Of a stretch of DNA of 7,065 nt, positions 1-5,633 are shown piece by piece. Position 1 is the first letter of the stretch; each line of letters opens with the position of its first letter. Below the pieces are notes generated by a model. That model did not search any database. It had not been told where the DNA came from and saw only the letters and a list, made by a program, of their open reading frames with translations. The position numbers and the translations under genes were made by a program. Source of the stretch: Hyphomicrobiales bacterium (GTDB taxonomy: Bacteria > Pseudomonadota > Alphaproteobacteria > Rhizobiales > Aestuariivirgaceae); contig JACMJT010000482.1 in NCBI GenBank assembly GCA_014380505.1, forward strand, positions 1-7,065, written 5' to 3'.

Positions 1-540
1 ATGATGCATGTATCGGCCGGGCACCACCTTCAGCAGTTTCAACTCCACTTCGAGGGGCGTTTTGCCTGTTGCAAGCCCGATGCGGTTGCCGACCCGGAAC
101 ACATGGGTATCAACCGCAAGTGTCGGCTGGCCGAAGGCATTGTTGAGCACCACATTGGCGGTCTTGCGGCCGACACCCGGAAGCGCCTCCAGCGCCTCGC
201 GCGTCTCCGGCACAGTGCCTTGATGGCGATCGCGCAAGGCACGCGAGAGACCGATGACGTTCTTCGCCTTGGCGCGATAAAGGCCGACAGTCTTGATGAA
301 CTCGCGGAGCCCGTCCTCGCCCAGCGCCAGCATTTTCTCCGGCGTATCGGCGATTTTAAAGAGAGCACGCGTGGCCCGGTTAACGCCCGCGTCCGTCGCC
401 TGCGCTGAAAGCACCACAGCAACCAGCAAGGTGAAGACGTTGACCGATTCAAGCTCGCCCCGGGGTTCGGGCACGGCTTCGTGGAACCGCCGGAATATCT
501 CTTCCACGTCCGCCGCCGAAAGCCTCGTTGATTTCACCAT
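1..540 (-). CDS. nth: Endonuclease III, 5' part (C-terminus cut by window edge)
   Basis: DNA glycosylase/AP lyase of base excision repair that removes oxidised pyrimidines and cleaves the abasic strand. Translating the minus strand from the ATG at 538-540 gives 180 uninterrupted residues to the window edge. Visible family landmarks are LLVAVVLSAQATD (38-50), the helix-hairpin-helix LPGVGRKTANVV (120-131) with the catalytic lysine at K126, and AVDTHVFRV (142-150) with the catalytic aspartate at D144. Known family proteins are about 210-230 residues, so roughly the last 35-50 residues, including the four-cysteine [4Fe-4S] region, lie outside the window. The end is a window edge, not a true truncation. 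An in-frame stop at 562-564 upstream limits the start; a TTG at 544-546 is the only other candidate and is less likely. I see no strong Shine-Dalgarno. The gene diverges from the DUF2244 gene 23 bp away. Confidence 0.96.
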   Translation of the reverse strand, partial: MVKSTRLSAADVEEIFRRFHEAVPEPRGELESVNVFTLLVAVVLSAQATDAGVNRATRALFKIADTPEKMLALGEDGLREFIKTVGLYRAKAKNVIGLSRALRDRHQGTVPETREALEALPGVGRKTANVVLNNAFGQPTLAVDTHVFRVGNRIGLATGKTPLEVELKLLKVVPGRYMHH

Positions 541-563
541 GGCCAATTGGGTAGAACGGGATC

Positions 564-1040
564 ATGGAGAAAGGCAACAGCAAAACCTGGGCGGTGACGC
601 TCACGCCCCACCGCTCCCTGGGCCGGCGGGGTTACCTCATCATTATCGGCGCCATCGCTCTCATAAATTTCGTGACGGGCTTGGCGTTTTCTCTGTTGGG
701 CGCTTGGCCCGCCGCCGGTTTTCTAGGGCTCGACGTCGCTCTCGTCTGGTGGGCCTTCAGGGCAAATTTCGCCGATGGCCGCCGCTCCGAGCGGATTGAA
801 GTGACGCCCCATGAACTCATCCTCGAACGCCACGCCCAAGGCCAGGATACCCAGGTCAACCGCTTTGTCCGGCGCTGGCTCAGGGTCGAACTGGAGGTGG
901 ACCGGGAGCGGGACCTGATCGGCGGCCTCTATCTCTCCTCGCTGGGGATGCGAACGGAAATCGCCAGATTTCTCAGCCCCCATGAACGCAAGGAACTGGC
1001 GGCGGCGCTCCGGTCGGCCCTGGCTAGTCCACACATCTAA
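564..1040 (+). CDS. DUF2244 domain integral membrane protein
   Basis: A 158-residue protein resembling the DUF2244 family of alphaproteobacterial membrane proteins, whose function is unknown. The N-terminal [12 protein letters not shown] (12-23) followed by two closely spaced hydrophobic segments (about 24-45 and 48-66, the second rich in Trp/Ala) fits two membrane spans. A soluble C-terminal domain follows, with [10 protein letters not shown] (81-90) and a basic [11 protein letters not shown] stretch. It ends in a charged helix, [16 protein letters not shown]. The start is constrained: an in-frame TAG lies at 552-554, leaving ATG 564 as the natural start, with only a weak purine stretch before it. 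It is divergent from nth, an association I recall from related genomes. Its TAA stop overlaps the gpmA stop on the other strand. Family assignment is fairly sure; the biochemical role is unknown. Confidence 0.88.
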   Translation: MEKGNSKTWAVTLTPHRSLGRRGYLIIIGAIALINFVTGLAFSLLGAWPAAGFLGLDVALVWWAFRANFADGRRSERIEVTPHELILERHAQGQDTQVNRFVRRWLRVELEVDRERDLIGGLYLSSLGMRTEIARFLSPHERKELAAALRSALASPHI

Positions 1041-1657
1041 CCGCTGAGTATTTCCACCGATTGAGGCCGCGAGTCCGCGCCCAGCCGGTAGACCACGGGA
1101 ACGCCCGTGTGCAGTTCGCGTTTCAATATCTCATCGGGCGTGAGGCCCTCGATCGCCATGATCAGTGCACGGAGCGAATTGCCATGGGCCGGCACCAGCA
1201 CGCGCTTGCCCGACAGCACATCCGGCAGGATCATCTTCAGATAGTAGGGCAGCGCGCGGGCGAGCGTGTCCTTGAGGCTTTCGCCGCCGGGCGGCGGCAC
1301 GTCGTAGGAGCGCCGCCAGAGGAGAACTTGCTCTTCGCCCCATTTCTTGCGGGCATCGTCCTTGTTAAGGCCGGTCAGTTCGCCGTAGTCGCGTTCGTTG
1401 AGCGCCTGGTCCCTGATGGTTTCAAGTCCCGTTTGCCCAAGCTCCTCAAGCATGAGCGTTAGCGTGTGCTCCGCGCGAACGAGCGTGCTGGTATAAGCCA
1501 TGTCGAAGGCAAAGCCCCTGGCCTTCAGCATTTTCCCGGCGGTGCGGGCTTCGGCGACACCTTTCTCCGTGAGATCGGGATCTTTCCAGCCGGTGAAGAG
1601 ATTCTTCAAATTCCAGTCGCTCTGGCCATGCCGCACCAGCACCAGCAGCCGTTCCAT
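1037..1657 (-). CDS. gpmA: 2,3-bisphosphoglycerate-dependent phosphoglycerate mutase
   Basis: Cytoplasmic glycolytic/gluconeogenic enzyme that interconverts 3- and 2-phosphoglycerate through a phosphohistidine. The 206-residue product has the histidine-phosphatase signature [10 protein letters not shown] (7-16) with H10 as the phosphorylated residue, substrate-binding [13 protein letters not shown] (21-33), R61, LNERDYGEL (86-94) with acid/base E88, and [10 protein letters not shown] (156-165) with the second histidine H158. It is shorter than the roughly 250-residue E. coli enzyme: the loop after [10 protein letters not shown] (114-123) runs straight into GGESL, about 20 residues are missing there, and the C-terminal tail is short. 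This compact form is usual in alphaproteobacteria. The ATG shares its A with the dapB stop (TAATG), so translation is probably coupled to dapB. A GGGACTGGA purine run precedes the start. Confidence 0.96.
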   Translation of the reverse strand: MERLLVLVRHGQSDWNLKNLFTGWKDPDLTEKGVAEARTAGKMLKARGFAFDMAYTSTLVRAEHTLTLMLEELGQTGLETIRDQALNERDYGELTGLNKDDARKKWGEEQVLLWRRSYDVPPPGGESLKDTLARALPYYLKMILPDVLSGKRVLVPAHGNSLRALIMAIEGLTPDEILKRELHTGVPVVYRLGADSRPQSVEILSG

Positions 1658-2463
1658 TATTCCAGTCCCAGCACATCGGTCATCGAATAGAGCCCGGGCT
1701 TGCGGTCCTTGGCCCAGAGGGCCGCCCGTATGGCGCCGTGGGCGAAGATATCGCGGCTTTCCGCCCTGTGGGTCAGCTCGATCCGCTCGGTGGGTCCTGC
1801 GAACATCACCGTATGTTCGCCCACGACGGAGCCGCCGCGGAGTGCTGCAAAACCGATGTCACCCCCCTTGCGGGCACCCGTGTGCCCATCGCGCGAGCGT
1901 ACAGAACGCGATTTCAGATCGATGCCCCGTCCCTGCGCGGCAGCTTCGCCCAGCAGCAGGGCCGTGCCCGAGGGCGCATCGATCTTGTGGCGGTGGTGCA
2001 TTTCCAGAACTTCAATGTCGAAATCCTCGCCCAGCGCGGCCGCGACCTTGCGCACCACCGCAGCGAGGAGATTGACCCCCACGCTCATGTTGCGCGATGT
2101 CACGACGCGCGTCTGGCGCGCCGCCCTCTTGATCGCAGCGTCACCCGCCTCGTCGATGCCGGTTGTGCCGATCACATGGACGATGCGAGCCTCGGCTGAA
2201 AGCTCCACCAGCGCCACCGTTGCCTTGGGAACGGTGAAATCGATGATGCCGTCGATTATCTTGAACAGCGCCGCGGGATCATCGGTGATCTTAACACCGA
2301 GAGCGCCCAAACCGGCGAGTTGGCCCATGTCGGCGCCAACATGGGGCGAGCCCTTGGGCTCAAGCCCCCCCGCCACCTGCGCTCCTTCCGTTTCATGCAC
2401 GATCCGCGTCAGCACGCGGCCCATGCGGCCGGCGGCTCCGGCAATGGCGAGTTTCATTGTCAT
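1657..2463 (-). CDS. dapB: 4-hydroxy-tetrahydrodipicolinate reductase
   Basis: NAD(P)H-dependent reductase of the diaminopimelate/lysine pathway; it reduces hydroxy-tetrahydrodipicolinate to tetrahydrodipicolinate. The 268-residue product is typical in length. Seen in order: Rossmann nucleotide-binding [10 protein letters not shown] (7-16), an acidic E35 after the second strand, IDFTVP (74-79), VIGTTG (97-102), and the catalytic/substrate signature [15 protein letters not shown] (154-168). In that signature H156 corresponds to the general acid/base and K160 to the second catalytic residue of the E. coli enzyme. The C-terminal part has [21 protein letters not shown]. Two ATGs lie six bases apart (2461-2463 and 2455-2457) and either could start the protein. 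Neither has a clear Shine-Dalgarno; the leader reads AAGAACCCTCC. It is the first gene of a dapB-gpmA pair and diverges from the DUF3750 gene. Confidence 0.96.
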   Translation of the reverse strand: MTMKLAIAGAAGRMGRVLTRIVHETEGAQVAGGLEPKGSPHVGADMGQLAGLGALGVKITDDPAALFKIIDGIIDFTVPKATVALVELSAEARIVHVIGTTGIDEAGDAAIKRAARQTRVVTSRNMSVGVNLLAAVVRKVAAALGEDFDIEVLEMHHRHKIDAPSGTALLLGEAAAQGRGIDLKSRSVRSRDGHTGARKGGDIGFAALRGGSVVGEHTVMFAGPTERIELTHRAESRDIFAHGAIRAALWAKDRKPGLYSMTDVLGLE

Positions 2464-2469
2464 GGAGGG
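2464..2469 (+). promoter_or_regulatory. Shine-Dalgarno (GGAGGG) deciding the DUF3750 start
   Basis: GGAGGG begins immediately beside the divergent dapB ATG. GGAGG is 10 bases before ATG 2479, within the useful range. No comparably good site precedes the alternative in-frame ATGs at 2548 and 2554, so this site supports the longer product. On the other strand the same bases read CCCTCC directly before the dapB ATG. Confidence 0.6.
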
Positions 2470-2478
2470 TTCTTAGCA

Positions 2479-3309
2479 ATGGCACCGCGCCATGAAAAGC
2501 GCCCAATCGTGCCCGATGACCGGCAGGAACTCGACTGCTACAACGGGATGGCGATGCGAAACGTGCTGCGATGGGTGTTCTGGCTTGCTCTCATTGCGGT
2601 CATCCTGCCGATTTCGGCGGGCGCCGTGCTGGCTTACTCCCATGGCTGGGCTGCAAGCTGGCGGACCGCCAACTGGTCGTCGTCGGGCCTGCTGCCCTTA
2701 GCCCAGAACACCCCCGAAGCCCATGTCATCGTGCTGGCGGCGCGCACCGGCAATTGGAAATCAATCTTTGCCGAACATATGTCGATCATCGTGAAACCCG
2801 CGGGTGCCAGTGAATGGACCAGGTATGATGTCGTGGGCTGGGGCGATCCGGTTCGCCGCAATGCCTACCCAGCCGATGCCTTCTGGTATGGCAACACACC
2901 CTATATCGTTCGCGATATCGCGGGCGGGGAAGCGGAGGCGCTGATACCCCTGATTGAGGAAACCATCGCGCGTTATCCCTATTCGGGCCAGGGCACTTAC
3001 AGGGTTTGGCCGGGTCCCAATTCCAACAGCTTCGTGGCCTGGGTTGTCCGCAATACGCCAGGATTTGCCGTGGAGCTTCCACCGGCGGCCATCGGCAAGG
3101 ATTTCATTTCGCCCGGAGCCGGCATTGCCGCGGCCGCGAGCCGCACCGGCTTTGTGGTCTCGCTCTGGGGCGTGGCTGGCATGACATTGGCGCTCCGCGA
3201 GGGCCTCGAAATCCACCTGTTCGGCAGCGTCATCGGGGTCGACCCGGAAGACCTCGCCATCAAGCTGCCGTCGCTTGGGAAACTCAGTCTAACCGGTCTT
3301 ATCGGCTGA
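2479..3309 (+). CDS. DUF3750 domain protein, membrane-anchored
   Basis: A 276-residue protein matching the DUF3750 family, whose function is not established. From the ATG at 2479 there is a charged 27-residue N-terminus, one hydrophobic segment (about 31-53, VLRWVFWLALIAVILP...) likely to be a signal anchor or membrane span, then an extracytoplasmic domain. Conserved-looking blocks are LAARTGNWKS (86-95), H100 in AEHMSIIVKPAG, RYDVVGWGDPVR (115-126), ARYPY (164-168), YRVWPGPNSNSFVAW (174-188), IGKDF (205-209) and SRTGFVVSLWG (221-231). The H-then-NSN order faintly recalls permuted papain-like folds; this is inference only. The start was chosen for the GGAGGG site. Alternatives at 2548 or 2554 would place the hydrophobic segment at the very N-terminus and give 253 or 251 residues. 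The TGA stop abuts the convergent DUF1330 stop. Confidence 0.85.
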   Translation: MAPRHEKRPIVPDDRQELDCYNGMAMRNVLRWVFWLALIAVILPISAGAVLAYSHGWAASWRTANWSSSGLLPLAQNTPEAHVIVLAARTGNWKSIFAEHMSIIVKPAGASEWTRYDVVGWGDPVRRNAYPADAFWYGNTPYIVRDIAGGEAEALIPLIEETIARYPYSGQGTYRVWPGPNSNSFVAWVVRNTPGFAVELPPAAIGKDFISPGAGIAAAASRTGFVVSLWGVAGMTLALREGLEIHLFGSVIGVDPEDLAIKLPSLGKLSLTGLIG

Positions 3310-3597
3310 TCACACGCCTTCGACCAGCACGACATCGGCAATGCCCGCATCCTTCCGGTGGGTTTTGGCCGACTGGTATTCCGGCGAATTGTAGCAATCG
3401 ATGGCGGCTTCAAGGGAGGGAAACTCGATCACCACATTGCGCGGCCGCCCATTGCCCTCCATTTGCAGGGCACTGCCGCCCCGCGCCAGAATGTTGGCGC
3501 CGTATTTCTTGAAAGCAAGCGGGGCCGCGCTGGCATAGAGCTTGTATTGCTCAGGCTCGGTCACAGTGACATGGGCAATCCAGTATCCCTTGGGCAT
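3310..3597 (-). CDS. DUF1330 domain protein
   Basis: A 95-residue small soluble protein of the DUF1330 family, which has a ferredoxin-like dimeric alpha/beta barrel fold. No enzymatic role is settled. The family pattern is clear: MPKGYWIAHVTVTEPEQYKL at the start, KYGANILARGG (31-41), RNVVIEFPSLEAAIDCYNS (53-71), then PEYQ and a basic KTHRKDAG before the last strand ADVVLVEG. Length is full for the family, with no signal peptide. It follows mutM on the same strand with a 10-base gap, and its Shine-Dalgarno overlaps the mutM stop, so the two are very likely co-transcribed and perhaps translationally coupled. Its TGA directly touches the DUF3750 TGA on the other strand within a TGATCA palindrome. 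Confidence 0.92.
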   Translation of the reverse strand: MPKGYWIAHVTVTEPEQYKLYASAAPLAFKKYGANILARGGSALQMEGNGRPRNVVIEFPSLEAAIDCYNSPEYQSAKTHRKDAGIADVVLVEGV

Positions 3598-3602
3598 GCG
3601 AG

Positions 3603-3609
3603 CCCTCCT
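3603..3609 (-). promoter_or_regulatory. Shine-Dalgarno AGGAGGG of the DUF1330 gene
   Basis: Read on the minus strand, TAGGAGGG contains the TAG stop of mutM (3608-3610) and a near-perfect ribosome binding site, with six bases between AGGAGG and the DUF1330 ATG. Ribosomes finishing mutM therefore end on the binding site for the next gene. This is the strongest site in the window. Confidence 0.8.
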
Positions 3610-4486
3610 ATTTCTGACAGGCGCTACAATAAAACGTAGAGCGGCCCGATTGCACGATCCTTCTCACCGCCGCGCCGCAGATGCGGCAGGCTTCTCCTTC
3701 GCGATCATAAACCGCGAAGCGTTGCTGGTAAGCGCCGCTGGCTCCATCCGTATGGGCAAAGTCCTGGAGCGTCGAGCCGCCGGCGGCGATTGCCTCGTTC
3801 AGCACATCGCGGATATGGCGCACCAGCGCATCGAGGCGTGGATCGATCTGCCTCCCGCGCGCCAAGGTTCCCGCCTTGCGCCGGGGCGACAGCCTGGCCC
3901 GGTGCAGGGCCTCGCAAACATAGATGTTGCCGAGGCCTGCGATGATGCGCTGGTCGAGAAGCGCTGCTTTGAGGGGCGCCTGCTTGCCGCGGAAAGACTT
4001 CGCAAGCAGAATAGCGTTCAACTCGTTGCCAAGGGGCTCGACGCCAATGCCTTTCAGCAGCTTGTGCCCGCCCGTTTCGGAAAAGATATCCATTACGCCA
4101 AAACGGCGGGGGTCGGTGTAGGTGATGCGCGTTCCGTCATCGAGGCTTAAGACCACGTGATCGTGGGTTCTAGTGCCGTCTTTCGCCGGGGATTCAAAAT
4201 AATACCGATCGAGGCTGCGCGGGGTCCCCGAAGGCGCCACAACCGTGAAGCGGCCCGTCATGCCGAGGTGAATGAGCAGGCAATCGCCGCCTTCGAGTGA
4301 TCCCAGAATATATTTGGCGCGCCTCGTCAATCCGGTGAAGCGCTTGCCGGTGAGCCGCGCCGCAAAATCCTTCGGAAAAGGAAAGCGCAAATCCTTGCGC
4401 CGAAGGTCCACGGCGGCGATGCGGCGCCCTTCCAGCACGGCCTTGAGGCCGCGCATGACGATTTCGACCTCGGGCAGTTCCGGCAT
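3608..4486 (-). CDS. mutM: Formamidopyrimidine-DNA glycosylase (Fpg)
   Basis: Bifunctional glycosylase/AP lyase that excises 8-oxoguanine and formamidopyrimidines opposite cytosine. The 292-residue product starts MPELPEVE, so P2 becomes the N-terminal Schiff-base nucleophile and E3 the catalytic acid; this fixes the start although I see no good Shine-Dalgarno. Further landmarks are K58 in RRAKYIL, HLGMTGRF (73-80) with the void-filling M76, YTDPRRFG (123-130) with R127/F129, the helix-two-turn-helix around LLDQRIIAGLGNIYVCEAL (177-194), and a C-terminal zinc finger with C267, C270, C287 and C290 and R282 in SGRSTFYC. It is about 20 residues longer than the E. coli enzyme, largely from an insert near 84-108, common in alphaproteobacteria. 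All key residues are present. It leads a two-gene unit with DUF1330 and diverges from trpS. Confidence 0.97.
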   Translation of the reverse strand: MPELPEVEIVMRGLKAVLEGRRIAAVDLRRKDLRFPFPKDFAARLTGKRFTGLTRRAKYILGSLEGGDCLLIHLGMTGRFTVVAPSGTPRSLDRYYFESPAKDGTRTHDHVVLSLDDGTRITYTDPRRFGVMDIFSETGGHKLLKGIGVEPLGNELNAILLAKSFRGKQAPLKAALLDQRIIAGLGNIYVCEALHRARLSPRRKAGTLARGRQIDPRLDALVRHIRDVLNEAIAAGGSTLQDFAHTDGASGAYQQRFAVYDREGEACRICGAAVRRIVQSGRSTFYCSACQK

Positions 4487-4508
4487 ATTGCAGCGTTAGA
4501 CCGGGAGC

Positions 4509-4556
4509 CTTGCGGGGGCAAGTGCGGGCCTCTTTCCAGCGCCTGCGTTTGCGGGC
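4509..4556. other. Two short inverted repeats in the mutM/trpS intergenic region
   Basis: The roughly 100 bp between mutM and trpS holds CTTGC-GGGG-GCAAG (4509-4522, five perfect pairs) and GCCTGC-GTTT-GCGGGC (4541-4556, six pairs with one G-U on the trpS strand). Neither is followed by a T-run on either strand, so they do not look like intrinsic terminators. They could be leader hairpins or operator half-sites, or chance in GC-rich DNA. This gap must also hold the promoters of both divergent genes, but I cannot identify convincing -35/-10 boxes. Confidence 0.3.
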
Positions 4557-4575
4557 ATAAGCGGCGCGGGTTTTC

Positions 4576-4580
4576 GAGGA
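4576..4580 (+). promoter_or_regulatory. Shine-Dalgarno (GAGGA) of trpS
   Basis: GAGGA lies seven bases before the ATG at 4588, an ideal spacing. It confirms the trpS start, which also agrees with the short N-terminus before the TGNLHLGN motif. Confidence 0.7.
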
Positions 4581-4587
4581 ATTTACA

Positions 4588-5625
4588 ATGCCTGCATTCG
4601 TTCCGCGCGTCTTTTCCGGCATGCAGCCCACCGGCAATCTGCATCTCGGCAATTATCTCGGCGCCATGCTGAACTGGATCGCCATGCAGGATACCCACGA
4701 GTGCATCTATTGCGTGGTCGATCTGCATGCCATCACCGTGTGGCAGGAGCCCAAGGAATTGCGCAAGGCGATCCTCGATGTCACCGCCGCCTATCTTGCC
4801 TGCGGGCTTGATCCCAAGAGGAGCATCATCTTCAACCAGAGCCAGGTCGCCGCGCACACAGAACTTGCCTGGATTCTCAGTTGCGTCGCCCGTATGGGCT
4901 GGCTCAACCGCATGACGCAGTTCAAGGAGAAGGCAGGCAAGGACAAGGAAGCAGCCTCCATCGGCCTCTTCGTCTATCCAATACTGATGGCCGCCGATAT
5001 TCTTGCCTACAAGGGAACCCACGTGCCGGTGGGCGAAGACCAGAAGCAGCATCTGGAACTCGCCCGCGACATCGCCAACAAATTCAACCTCGACTTCGGC
5101 GATCAAATCCGCGAGGCGGGCTATACGGAAGGATTCTTCCCTGCACCTGAACCGTTCATCACCGGCCCAGCCACCCGCGTCATGAGTCTCCGTGACGGCA
5201 CCAAGAAGATGTCGAAGTCGGACCCATCCGATCTGTCGCGCCTCAACCTCACCGACGACGCCGATACCATCGCCAAGAAAATTCGCAAGGCCAAGACCGA
5301 CGCGGAAGCGCTGCCGTCTGAAGCGGCGGGCCTCAAAGGCAGGCCCGAAGCCGACAATCTCGCGGGCATCTATGCGGCTCTTGCTGGTGAGACGGTGGAT
5401 AAGGTTCTGGCGCAGTACGGCGGGGGTCAATTCTCGGTATTCAAGAATGCCCTCGCCGATCTGGCGGTGGCCAGGCTCGGCCCCATCGGCGATGCCACCA
5501 AGCGCCTGCAAGGGGATGCGGGTTATGTCGAGAGCGTGCTGGCCGATGGTTCCGCGCGCGCCCGCGCCATCTCAGCGCCCATCCTCCGCGAGGTGCGCAA
5601 GATCGTGGGCTTCGTCGTCTCCTAG
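4588..5625 (+). CDS. trpS: Tryptophanyl-tRNA synthetase
   Basis: Class I aminoacyl-tRNA synthetase that charges tRNA-Trp in the cytoplasm. The 345-residue product is of normal bacterial length. It shows the HIGH-type motif in [16 protein letters not shown] (10-25, with HLGN at 19-22), [10 protein letters not shown] (41-50), [19 protein letters not shown] (98-116), the tryptophan-recognising PILMAADIL (131-139) with D137, [16 protein letters not shown] (148-163), and the ATP-binding KMSKS loop (207-211). The C-terminal helical domain carries the anticodon-binding region. A good Shine-Dalgarno supports the start. It is monocistronic as far as visible: mutM diverges upstream and the serine hydrolase converges downstream, its stop only 8 bp away. 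Confidence 0.97.
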   Translation: MPAFVPRVFSGMQPTGNLHLGNYLGAMLNWIAMQDTHECIYCVVDLHAITVWQEPKELRKAILDVTAAYLACGLDPKRSIIFNQSQVAAHTELAWILSCVARMGWLNRMTQFKEKAGKDKEAASIGLFVYPILMAADILAYKGTHVPVGEDQKQHLELARDIANKFNLDFGDQIREAGYTEGFFPAPEPFITGPATRVMSLRDGTKKMSKSDPSDLSRLNLTDDADTIAKKIRKAKTDAEALPSEAAGLKGRPEADNLAGIYAALAGETVDKVLAQYGGGQFSVFKNALADLAVARLGPIGDATKRLQGDAGYVESVLADGSARARAISAPILREVRKIVGFVVS

Positions 5626-5633
5626 CGACGCCC

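Noticed and set aside
1..408. Plus-strand open frame opposite nth
   Set aside because: The minus strand encodes endonuclease III with intact catalytic Lys and Asp; the plus-strand translation resembles nothing known.
1700..2476. 258-codon plus-strand frame opposite dapB
   Set aside because: Serine/proline/arginine/alanine-rich low-complexity translation with no motif; it is the complement of a clear dapB gene.
2320..2478. Upstream extension of the DUF3750 frame into dapB
   Set aside because: It would overlap dapB on the opposite strand, and the extra residues look like non-coding translation. The binding site supports 2479.
4500..4545. Possible sigma-70 type boxes (CTTGCC on the minus strand, TTGCGG on the plus strand)
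   Set aside because: No -10 partner with a reasonable match at 16-18 bases was found in either direction.
4327..5511. 394-codon open frame on the minus strand, antisense to trpS and running into mutM
   Set aside because: It covers most of trpS and part of mutM, both with full sets of catalytic motifs. The translation has no recognisable domain, and such long antisense frames are common in GC-rich genes.
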